6,367 nt of DNA from Candidatus Stahliibacteriota bacterium. GTDB lineage: Bacteria; Hydrothermota; UBA3073. The notes under the pieces are model-generated. The model ran no database searches. It was not told the origin of the DNA and saw only the letters and a list, made by a program, of their open reading frames with translations. Location: assembly GCA_030627085.1 (NCBI GenBank), contig DAOUSS010000089.1, positions 1 to 6,367 of the forward strand, in the 5' to 3' direction. Both the position numbers and the translations under genes were made by a program. Each line of letters begins with the position of its first letter. Within the stretch, counting starts at the first letter, position 1. Below, piece after piece: positions 1 to 5,925 of this stretch.

Positions 1-37
1 CCATGTAATCTGTGGCTCCATTTCCAAATACACTCAT
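1..37 (-). CDS. 5' end of a leftward gene, product unknown (partial)
   Basis: Reading leftward from the ATG whose complement is CAT at 35-37, the frame is open to the window edge and gives MSVFGNGATDYM, then continues outside. A strong sigma70-type promoter on the same strand (68-96) would start transcription near position 61, leaving a leader of about 24 nt, which supports this ATG as the start. No clear Shine-Dalgarno sequence precedes it. Twelve residues are too few to assign a family, so I make no functional call. It is divergent from uvrA. The main doubt is that such a short open stretch could occur by chance; the promoter is the better part of the evidence. Confidence 0.4.
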   Translation of the reverse strand, partial: MSVFGNGATDYM

Positions 38-67
38 TAAATGGGATTGTTCAGGATTCTTTCTAAC

Positions 68-96
68 ACTATATTACAAATTTTGTCTTTTGTCAA
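68..96 (-). promoter_or_regulatory. sigma70-type promoter for the leftward gene
   Basis: On the - strand the sequence reads TTGACA (complement of 91-96), a 17-bp AT-rich spacer (74-90), then TATAGT (complement of 68-73). The -35 is a perfect match and the -10 has one mismatch to TATAAT. Transcription would begin near position 61 and run leftward into the ATG at 37. It faces away from the uvrA promoter, so the region between them is a divergent promoter region. Confidence 0.7.
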
Positions 97-245
97 GTAA
101 AAAATACTTAATAAGAGAAAAAAGTTAGCAACCAGTGACAATCACGTATAAGAGCCTATCCAAGAAGTTACGAATTCAGTCTGCTTGTGTCTTTTCCGCC
201 TCTGGTTTGTGGGGGTTTATTCACATTATGGAAATAAGAAAAATC
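97..245. other. intergenic stretch without recognised content
   Basis: This lies between the two divergent promoters. I see no open frame with a credible start, no strong hairpin and no repeat shared with the rest of the window. I also see no LexA-like box of either the CTGT-N8-ACAG or the GAAC-N4-GTTC type, which could have been expected near an SOS-controlled uvrA. Other regulatory sites could be present but cannot be recognised from one sequence. Confidence 0.5.
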
Positions 246-274
246 TTGACATTTATGCGATTTGATGATATAAT
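246..274 (+). promoter_or_regulatory. perfect-consensus sigma70 promoter upstream of uvrA
   Basis: TTGACA (246-251) and TATAAT (269-274) are separated by exactly 17 bp (252-268), matching the sigma70 consensus at all twelve positions. Transcription should start near 281 and proceed toward uvrA, whose ATG is at 613. That implies an unusually long leader of about 330 nt, all of it repeat-derived. No other gene start lies between, so uvrA and the downstream MFS gene are the likely targets. Confidence 0.75.
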
Positions 275-343
275 TTAAATAGTAAATTATAAGAAATTTC
301 AAAATCCTAATTTCCAATTCCCAACAAAAATCCAAATGCCATA

Positions 344-427
344 ACACAGATTACACAGATAAAAACATAGATAACACTGATTTATTTCACAATCTGTGTA
401 ATCCAACTAAATCTGTGCCATCTGTGT
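344..427. repeat. imperfect inverted repeat of CACAGAT units (hairpin)
   Basis: The left arm has two tandem copies with a 21-nt period: ACACAGATTACACAGAT (344-360) and a diverged copy at 365-381 with three mismatches. The right arm carries the complement twice: ATCTGTGTAATC (392-403) pairs perfectly over 12 bp with 349-360, and 411-427 pairs with 344-360 at 15 of 17 positions. As RNA in the uvrA leader it would fold into a hairpin followed by a short run of T (427-430). I recall this word family from intergenic DNA of several uncultured bacteria, and its function is unknown to me. Confidence 0.7.
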
Positions 428-451
428 TTTGGAGATTTGACAGAAAACCTA

Positions 452-476
452 ACCACGAAGGCACAAAGAACACGAA
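452..476. repeat. ACCACGAAGG-type short intergenic repeat
   Basis: The segment begins ACCACGAAGGCACAAAG and ends with AACACGAA. It is built from loosely repeated CACGAA / CACAAA words. From memory, similar ACCACGAAG-CACGAAG strings are scattered in intergenic DNA of varied environmental bacteria, often close to CACAGATTACACAGAT-type words as here. There is only one copy in this window, so calling it a repeat rests on that recollection. Confidence 0.35.
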
Positions 477-530
477 TAGGGTAAATATTAAAATGCAAAT
501 ATTAAACGAAGATAGCCTTGGCAAGAAAAA

Positions 531-591
531 ATTGGAAATTTAGGAATTTGACATTCTATTGGAAATTGGTAATTGGAAATTTGACATTCTA
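531..591. repeat. short direct repeats abutting the uvrA start
   Basis: AATTTGACATTCTA occurs at 545-558 and again at 578-591, 33 nt apart, and ATTGGAAATT occurs three times (531-540, 558-567, 572-581). The second half is open in the uvrA frame, which creates a false upstream TTG start at 559. The repetition suggests a local duplication or expansion of the repeat end next to the gene. Confidence 0.65.
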
Positions 592-602
592 AGTGATATC
601 TT

Positions 603-610
603 GGTGGTGA
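603..610 (+). promoter_or_regulatory. Shine-Dalgarno sequence deciding the uvrA start
   Basis: GGTGGTGA matches the ribosome-binding consensus GGAGGTGA with one mismatch. Its core lies 5 nt before ATG 613. This favours 613 over the upstream in-frame TTG at 559, which lies inside repeat DNA, and over TTG 601, GTG 604 and GTG 607, which overlap or directly precede the site itself. Confidence 0.55.
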
Positions 611-612
611 AT

Positions 613-3405
613 ATGATTCCCGATAAAATACTTATCAAGGGCGCAAGGGTTCACAATCTAAAAAATATAGATGTAGAGATACCAAAGAATAAATTAGTGG
701 TGATAACAGGTATATCAGGCTCAGGTAAATCATCCCTCGCCTTTGACACATTATATGCAGAGGGACAGAGGAGATATGTAGAATCCCTCTCCGCTTACGC
801 CCGCCAATTCCTTGGTATTATGCAAAAGCCCGATGTTGATCACATAGAGGGTCTCTCTCCTGCTATATCCATTTCACAACGCACCGCCTCAAGAAACCCA
901 CGCTCAACAGTAGGTACCATAACTGAGATTTACGATTACCTGAGGCTTCTTTACGCAAGAATTGGTATACCTTATTGTTACAAATGTGGAAGAGAGATTA
1001 TTGCACAGACAATAGACCAGATTGTTGACAGAATCCTCCAAATTCCCGCAAATACAAGATTTCATATTCTTGCGCCCATAGTTCGTGGAAGGAAAGGAGA
1101 ATATAAAGACCTTCTCTTAAAGTTATCAAAAAAGGGGTATGTAAGATTGAGGGTCGATGGGGAAATATATGATATTACAGATGTACCCGAACTTGAGCGC
1201 TACAAACAGCATAGTATTGAAATTATTGTTGACCGCTTGGTAATGTTCGAAAAATCCCGTGGGAAAAAAGATATTCGCTCAAGACTTGCGGACTCTGTAG
1301 AGACCGCACTTTCAGAAGGCGATGGAACTGTTATAATAGAAAATCTCACAGAGAAAAGAGATTATATATTTTCAACAAAACTCTCCTGTCCCTTCTGTGG
1401 AATATCCTATGAGGAGTTCACACCGAGAACATTTTCTTTCAATTCCCCTTATGGTGCTTGTCCCGCCTGTCACGGACTTGGCACTGAACTTGGAATTGAT
1501 CCTGAACTTGTCACAAAGAATAAGTCACTATCCATACTTGAGGGAGCTGTTGCGCCATGGGGAGAACCAAGTAGATGGCTTCTACGACGACTTGAATCAC
1601 TGTCAAGGGAATACAATTTCTCGCTCCACACCTCCTGGGAGAAACTTTCTAAAGATGCAAAAAGTATAATACTTGAAGGGGCACCCGGTTTTGAAGGTGT
1701 TCTCCCTCGCCTTCTAAGACTTTATATAAACACAGAATCCGACTTTGTAAGGAGGGAGATTGAAAGATATATGGTTGTAACACCCTGTAAGGAGTGTGGG
1801 GGAGCAAGACTCAAGAAAGAGAGTCTTTTTGTAAAGATAAGAGGGTTGAATATCCATAATCTTACGGAACTAACGATAAAGGAGCAGAGAGAATTCTTCA
1901 AGAATCTAAATTTGACAGAAAAAGAAGAGAGTATTGCAAGACTTATTGTGAGAGAGGTTGAGAGGAGATTGGATTTTCTCGTTAATGTTGGACTTTCCTA
2001 TCTCACACTCTCAAGGAAGGCAGATACCCTCTCGGGTGGAGAAGAAGAACGAGTGAGACTCGCAACGCAGGTTGGATCAGGACTTGTTGGTGTTGTATAT
2101 ATACTTGACGAGCCTTCAATAGGACTCCATCAGAGAGATAATGTGAGGCTACTCTCTACGCTAAAAAGGCTCCGAGATATGGGGAATACCGTTGTCGTTG
2201 TGGAACATGACAGAGAGACCATCTTGCAATCTGATTATGTGATTGACCTTGGGCCCGGCGCTGGCGAACACGGTGGATGGGTCGTTGCAACAGGCACACC
2301 TGAGGATATACAAAAGAATAAAAAATCAATCACGGGGGCATACATTTCAGGGGAAAAAAAGATAGAGATTCCCAAAAAGAGAAGAGTCCCTGGTGATAGC
2401 TGGTTGATTATAAGTGGCGCAAGACATAATAACCTGAAAGGCATAAATGTAAACATACCACTCGGGCTCTTCGTAGTGGTCACAGGCGTATCAGGTAGCG
2501 GAAAGTCATCTCTTATAGACGAAACACTCTACCGTGCTCTTGCAAGGCAATTCTATCGCTCAAACCTTGCCCCGGGTGAATATAAGAGAATAGAGAATAT
2601 TGAACTTATAGATAAGGTCGTGAATATAGATCAATCACCAATAGGCAGAACTCCTCGCTCAAATCCTGCAACATATACAGGTGTTTTTACATATATAAGG
2701 GAATTGTTTGCAAGTCTTCCAGAATCAAAGATGCGAGGATACAAACCAGGTAGGTTTTCATTTAATGTGAGAGGAGGAAGATGTGAAGCATGCGAAGGAG
2801 AAGGACTCATAAAGGTTGAAATGCATTTTCTTCCGGATATATATATTCCCTGTGAGGTATGTAAGGGAAAAAGATACAATCGGGAAACACTGGAGGTAAG
2901 TTATAGGGGGAAAAACATAGCAGATGTTCTTTCTATGACAGTAACCGAGGCAACGAAGTTTTTCGAGGCAATTCCACGAATAAAAAGGAAACTGGGGTTT
3001 CTTTATGATGTCGGCCTCGGATATATACAACTTGGACAACCTGCCCCCAGCCTGTCAGGTGGGGAGGCACAGAGAGTGAAACTCGCTAAGGAACTGTCAA
3101 GGATTGCGACAGGAAATACCCTGTACCTTCTGGACGAACCCACAACAGGACTACATTTTGATGATGTGAGGCTTCTTCTTTCGGTCTTAAACAGGCTTGT
3201 GGATAAAGGTAACACGGTTCTTGTTATTGAACACAACATGGAAGTGATAAAGTGTGCAGATTGGATTATTGACCTTGGACCAGAGGGTGGCGAAGAAGGA
3301 GGATATATCGTTGCAGAAGGATCGCCTGAGGAGATTATGAACGAAAAAAAATCCTATACGGGAAGATACCTGAAGGAAGTACTTTCAACAAAGGAGATGT
3401 TATAA
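613..3405 (+). CDS. uvrA: UvrA, excinuclease ABC subunit A
   Basis: This is the damage-sensing ATPase of nucleotide excision repair. In the cytoplasm UvrA dimers scan DNA, bind distorted sites and load UvrB. From ATG 613 the protein has 930 residues, near the usual 940. Its N-terminus (MIPDKILIKGARVHNLKNI) aligns with the family start. Two ABC ATPase halves are visible. The first has Walker A GISGSGKSS at about 33-41, signature LSGGEEER 473-480 and Walker B ending DEP from 499. The second has Walker A GVSGSGKSS about 625-633, signature LSGGEAQR 814-821 and Walker B from 841. Paired cysteines occur at 122/125, 259/262, 283/286, 392/395, 724/727 and 747/750, consistent with three zinc modules. 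The PDVDHIEGLSPAISI and NPRSTVGT motifs are typical. One oddity is that the first signature has EER where I expect AQR. A consensus promoter lies at 246-274. The stop codon overlaps the start of the next gene. uvrB and uvrC are not in the window. Confidence 0.97.
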   Translation: MIPDKILIKGARVHNLKNIDVEIPKNKLVVITGISGSGKSSLAFDTLYAEGQRRYVESLSAYARQFLGIMQKPDVDHIEGLSPAISISQRTASRNPRSTVGTITEIYDYLRLLYARIGIPYCYKCGREIIAQTIDQIVDRILQIPANTRFHILAPIVRGRKGEYKDLLLKLSKKGYVRLRVDGEIYDITDVPELERYKQHSIEIIVDRLVMFEKSRGKKDIRSRLADSVETALSEGDGTVIIENLTEKRDYIFSTKLSCPFCGISYEEFTPRTFSFNSPYGACPACHGLGTELGIDPELVTKNKSLSILEGAVAPWGEPSRWLLRRLESLSREYNFSLHTSWEKLSKDAKSIILEGAPGFEGVLPRLLRLYINTESDFVRREIERYMVVTPCKECGGARLKKESLFVKIRGLNIHNLTELTIKEQREFFKNLNLTEKEESIARLIVREVERRLDFLVNVGLSYLTLSRKADTLSGGEEERVRLATQVGSGLVGVVYILDEPSIGLHQRDNVRLLSTLKRLRDMGNTVVVVEHDRETILQSDYVIDLGPGAGEHGGWVVATGTPEDIQKNKKSITGAYISGEKKIEIPKKRRVPGDSWLIISGARHNNLKGINVNIPLGLFVVVTGVSGSGKSSLIDETLYRALARQFYRSNLAPGEYKRIENIELIDKVVNIDQSPIGRTPRSNPATYTGVFTYIRELFASLPESKMRGYKPGRFSFNVRGGRCEACEGEGLIKVEMHFLPDIYIPCEVCKGKRYNRETLEVSYRGKNIADVLSMTVTEATKFFEAIPRIKRKLGFLYDVGLGYIQLGQPAPSLSGGEAQRVKLAKELSRIATGNTLYLLDEPTTGLHFDDVRLLLSVLNRLVDKGNTVLVIEHNMEVIKCADWIIDLGPEGGEEGGYIVAEGSPEEIMNEKKSYTGRYLKEVLSTKEML
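3391..3396 (+). promoter_or_regulatory. Shine-Dalgarno sequence for the MFS gene, inside uvrA
   Basis: AAGGAG lies within the last codons of uvrA, five bases before ATA 3402. No ATG, GTG or TTG in any frame downstream of it gives a plausible product at normal spacing: ATG 3397 only encodes the end of uvrA. The position supports ATA 3402 as the start of the permease and suggests termination-reinitiation coupling with uvrA. Confidence 0.6.
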
Positions 3406-4571
3406 ACGAAAGCTCTTTTTTCAGGGGGATAGGTAGAAATGTTGTCATACTTGGTCTCGTAAGCCTTTTTACGGATGTATCAAGCCAAATGGTATTTCCG
3501 CTTATTCCTCTGTTTATGGTTACTGTTCTGGGTGCAGGGGCATGGGCAGTCGGTCTTGTAGAGGGAGCGGCGGAGACTACTGCCTCTCTACTCAAGGTCT
3601 TTTCAGGTTACTGGTCAGATAGGTTGCAAAAGAGAAAACCCTTTGTTGTCTTTGGCTACAGTATGTCTGCAATAACAAAACCATTGTTTGCAGCCGCCAG
3701 TGTATGGCCAATCGTTTTAGTTGTAAGGATTATTGAAAGAATAGGCAAGGGCATTCGGACCGCCCCAAGAGATGCAATAGTTGCCGAGTCTGTAGATCAG
3801 AATGTAAGGGGCAGGGCATATGGTTTCCATAGAGCAATGGATGGCATCGGTTCTATACTTGGCGCAATTTTGGCTTTTTTCCTTCTTCCCTACTTTGGTT
3901 ATCGCAACATATTTCTGTTCGCACTTGCACCAGGTATAATTGCTGTATTTTTCGTCTCTCTCGTCAAGGAGAAAACCACATCAGAAGATGGTATAAGAAA
4001 AATGTCTCCCTTGAAGGTCAGCCTCGCTGCACTACCTGGAAAGCTAAAGTTCTTTATAATAATTGCAACGGTATTTACCTTAGGACACTTCGGATATGCC
4101 TTCCTGCTCCTCAGGGCAAAGAATATCGGACTTTCAGATCAATATGCCATCTTACTATATGTGTTGTTCTATTGTGCCTACACGTTATTCAGTATACCGG
4201 CGGGCGTTCTATCCGACAGGATTGGTAGAAGGTCCGTTCTTATGATGGGTTATGGGTTATTTGCACTTACATCACTGGGACTTATATTTAGTTCCAGTAT
4301 ATCTTCTCTACTTCTGTTATTCATCATTTACGGGGTATTTTATGCAGGTATAGACGGCGTTCAGAGGGCGTATGTAGTTGACCTTGCACCACCTCACCTT
4401 AAGGCTACCGCACTCGGAACATTCCATACAGCAGTTGGTCTTGCCGCATTGCCAGGAGGACTTATTGCAGGGCTTATATGGGATAAGATATCCCCTGAAG
4501 GTACATTTATATACGCAATAGTCTTGAGTTTGACCTCACTTGTCTTGTTTGCATCTTTAAGGAGTAAGTGA
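3402..4571 (+). CDS. MFS transporter, substrate unknown, probable ATA start
   Basis: This is an inner-membrane permease of the major facilitator superfamily. The first in-frame ATG is 3489, but the frame upstream encodes family-typical sequence (RNVVILGLVSLFTDVSSQ) that forms the first membrane helix, so the gene must begin earlier. The frame is open from 3330 with no ATG, GTG or TTG. ATA 3402, five bases after AAGGAG, gives 389 residues, a normal length. Loop motifs GYWSDRLQKRKP (69-80) and GVLSDRIGRR (268-277) are the two MFS motif A copies linking helices 2-3 and 8-9. RIIERIGKGIRTAPRD (109-124) is characteristic of a subfamily annotated only as MFS transporter. About 11-12 hydrophobic segments are visible. 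The start overlaps uvrA by 4 nt. Drug or metabolite export is plausible from family resemblance, but no substrate can be read from the sequence. The annotated start is the uncertain part; the family is not. Confidence 0.9.
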   Translation: MNESSFFRGIGRNVVILGLVSLFTDVSSQMVFPLIPLFMVTVLGAGAWAVGLVEGAAETTASLLKVFSGYWSDRLQKRKPFVVFGYSMSAITKPLFAAASVWPIVLVVRIIERIGKGIRTAPRDAIVAESVDQNVRGRAYGFHRAMDGIGSILGAILAFFLLPYFGYRNIFLFALAPGIIAVFFVSLVKEKTTSEDGIRKMSPLKVSLAALPGKLKFFIIIATVFTLGHFGYAFLLLRAKNIGLSDQYAILLYVLFYCAYTLFSIPAGVLSDRIGRRSVLMMGYGLFALTSLGLIFSSSISSLLLLFIIYGVFYAGIDGVQRAYVVDLAPPHLKATALGTFHTAVGLAALPGGLIAGLIWDKISPEGTFIYAIVLSLTSLVLFASLRSK

Positions 4572-4600
4572 TTACGGGGGAGAAAGTTTATGTCGGAGAG

Positions 4601-4619
4601 CCTGCCTACAGCGGGCAGG
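4601..4619. repeat. GC-rich short palindrome
   Basis: CCTGCC (4601-4606) and GGCAGG (4614-4619) form a 6-bp stem around a 7-nt loop, extendable by one G-U pair in RNA. It stands out as a GC-rich patch in an AT-rich background, 30 nt after the MFS stop. No run of T follows, so it is not a standard intrinsic terminator. I recall similar CCTGCC-N-GGCAGG palindromes as dispersed intergenic repeats in environmental bacterial genomes. Confidence 0.6.
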
Positions 4620-4666
4620 TATATAAAGCTGGACACCTTACCGGGGCGGGGTACTTCACTGTTTTA

Positions 4667-4730
4667 TGCATTACCAAGGTAATGCACTCCAATTGTAGCT
4701 CTCGTTGGAGTGCAGTAGCTTGCTACTGCA
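4667..4730. repeat. three consecutive palindromes delimited by TGCA
   Basis: Four TGCA words (4667-4670, 4683-4686, 4711-4714, 4727-4730) enclose three palindromic inserts of 12, 24 and 12 nt. Hairpin 1 (4667-4686) has a 9-bp perfect stem and an AA loop. Hairpin 2 (4683-4714) has a 10-bp perfect stem, TGCACTCCAA with TTGGAGTGCA, and a 12-nt loop. Hairpin 3 (4711-4730) has a 9-bp perfect stem and a TT loop. Neighbouring stems share their TGCA, so all three cannot form at full length together. The hairpin 2 loop contains GTAGC (4695-4699), which could pair with GCTAC in hairpin 3. The block ends 6 nt before the next start codon and has no T run after it. It looks like a mobile or REP-like palindromic unit; only one copy is visible here. 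Confidence 0.8.
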
Positions 4731-4736
4731 TCCTTT

Positions 4737-5798
4737 ATGATAATTCTGAATGAAATAAAAATCAAACCCATCTTTTTTGATTCTATGGGGGCAAAGTGTA
4801 GCTCAGTCCTTATTGAAACACCTGATATTAGAATTCTTGTTGATCCCGGTGCTGCAGTTATGCAGAGAAGTTATCCCCTTCCCTCAGAGGAAAAAGAAAG
4901 ACTCCGAAATGAGGCATTAAAACGCATTGGAACAGCAAGTGAATCCTGTGATTTTGTATTCATATCTCACTATCATTACGACCATCATACTCTACCGAGC
5001 AACATACCCAAAGGGGTTATAAACTTCTATAAGAACAAAACAATCTGGGCAAAGGACCCAAATAGATATATAAATCACTCACAATGGCAACGCGCACGAA
5101 ATTTCTTTGAAGAACTGGGAGGAGAAGGGGTATACACAAAACCTGGAAAAGTGGATTACAAGCCGATTGAAGAAGAACTGCCGATTGCTTTGAGCAAAGA
5201 TTATGGTGACTACACCCAACGCAAAAAGGAGTTATTAAAAAAGGGAGAGGAGTGGTTTAAAAAGTTGTTAACTATTTGGCAAACCGAAAGATGGGTAAAG
5301 GAATTCAGTACACCTGAATGGTCCGTTGAATTTATTGATGGTAGAGAATATAATCTTGGTAGCACTAAAATAAGATTTACCAGACCGCTCTTTCACGGAA
5401 TAGAGTACGACAGAGTGGGGTGGGTTGTTTCGCTTGTAGTTGAACAGAACGGCAAAAAATTTATTTATTCATCTGATTTGCAGGGACCCCAGATAGAGGA
5501 TTATGCGGAGTGGATAATAGAAGAGAATCCCGATGTGTTGATTCTCGATGGACCGGCAACCTATCTCTTTGGGTATATGATGAACCGTATAAACTTAAAT
5601 CGGGCAATAGATAATATGATGGAGATATTGAAAAGAACGAAGACGGACCCGATAATTTATGACCATCACCTCCTTAGGGAGAGAAGATATAAAGAGAGAC
5701 TTTCAAAGGTATATAAGGAAGGTAAATCCAGGGTCCTCACCGCTGCAGAACTTATGGGGAAGGAACCACTGATACTGACCATACACTCCACTGATTAG
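4737..5798 (+). CDS. metallo-beta-lactamase-fold hydrolase, UPF0282-like
   Basis: This 353-residue cytoplasmic protein has no signal peptide or membrane segment. The metal-binding motif HYHYDHH lies at 78-84 (H78, H80, D82, H83). Further probable ligands are H220 in LFHGIE, D247 in SSDLQGP and H310/H311 in YDHHLLR. The order of motifs, including SMGAKCSSVLIET, ILVDPGAA, NHSQWQRAR, DVLILDGPATYLFGY and VLTAAELMGKE, matches my recollection of the archaeal UPF0282 family, whose substrate is unknown. It carries a charged, tryptophan-rich stretch (about 128-200) that I do not recall in archaeal members, which are shorter. ATG 4737 is the first possible start after the in-frame TAG at 4716, but it has no Shine-Dalgarno sequence and sits 6 nt after a palindrome block. 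The family usually begins around the KIKPIFFDS segment, so the first seven residues may be a recent extension. It lies 165 nt downstream of the MFS gene on the same strand. A hydrolase or nuclease activity is inferred from the fold only. Confidence 0.85.
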   Translation: MIILNEIKIKPIFFDSMGAKCSSVLIETPDIRILVDPGAAVMQRSYPLPSEEKERLRNEALKRIGTASESCDFVFISHYHYDHHTLPSNIPKGVINFYKNKTIWAKDPNRYINHSQWQRARNFFEELGGEGVYTKPGKVDYKPIEEELPIALSKDYGDYTQRKKELLKKGEEWFKKLLTIWQTERWVKEFSTPEWSVEFIDGREYNLGSTKIRFTRPLFHGIEYDRVGWVVSLVVEQNGKKFIYSSDLQGPQIEDYAEWIIEENPDVLILDGPATYLFGYMMNRINLNRAIDNMMEILKRTKTDPIIYDHHLLRERRYKERLSKVYKEGKSRVLTAAELMGKEPLILTIHSTD

Positions 5799-5925
5799 GT
5801 GATAACTTCTGTATTTACCCTGTTAAATAATCTGCTATTAGTGATTGCTAACATTTTGTTAAGACTGTAAGCATTTTCTACCAAACGGGTTACAGAGACA
5901 TTTTTATAGTTAACCCTAATTTCTA

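Larger units (their letters stand above)
303..547. repeat. repeat-derived block bounded by inverted AATTGGAAATT ends
   Basis: CCTAATTTCCAATT at 306-319 is the inverted partner of AATTGGAAATTTAGG at 530-544, differing by a single T insertion. Between them lie a CACAGAT hairpin (344-427) and an ACCACGAAGG-type motif (452-476). The roughly 240-bp unit has no coding frame and looks like a miniature inverted-repeat element or a cluster of degenerate short repeats. AATTTCC/GGAAATT strings are low in complexity and recur at 558-581, so the terminal pair could also be two unrelated repeat units. I see no target-site duplication that settles this. Confidence 0.5.

Noticed and set aside
97..245. Transposon end suggested by the GAGCCTATCC string
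   Set aside because: No inverted partner, target duplication or transposase remnant is visible in the window.
344..427. CRISPR array from the CACAGAT repeats
   Set aside because: Units are short and diverged, occur in both orientations and lack unique spacers of constant length. The TGCA block fails for the same reasons.
559..612. Upstream TTG start for uvrA adding 18 residues
   Set aside because: The added stretch lies in direct repeats, is absent from the family N-terminus, and ATG 613 has a good Shine-Dalgarno match.
1397..1669. Alternative-frame open stretch inside uvrA
   Set aside because: It overlaps conserved UvrA coding sequence and has no family features. The same holds for the - strand stretches at 2235-2483, 2631-2879, 2758-3039 and 3003-3239.
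3335..3595. - strand open stretches opposite the MFS gene (also 4394-4636)
   Set aside because: They are antisense to conserved permease motifs, with no promoter or recognisable protein.
4667..4736. Intrinsic terminator after the MFS gene
   Set aside because: Stems are strong, but no T run follows on either strand next to them.
4568..4753. 61-codon frame as a real protein gene
   Set aside because: It reads through palindromic repeats, resembles no family and overlaps the hydrolase start. I keep it only as a possible coupling frame.
5799..5925. Promoter or terminator before the alpha/beta hydrolase
   Set aside because: TATAGT at 5905-5910 has no -35 at suitable distance, and the only hairpin (TAACA-TTT-TGTTA, 5849-5861) is 5 bp, too weak to call.
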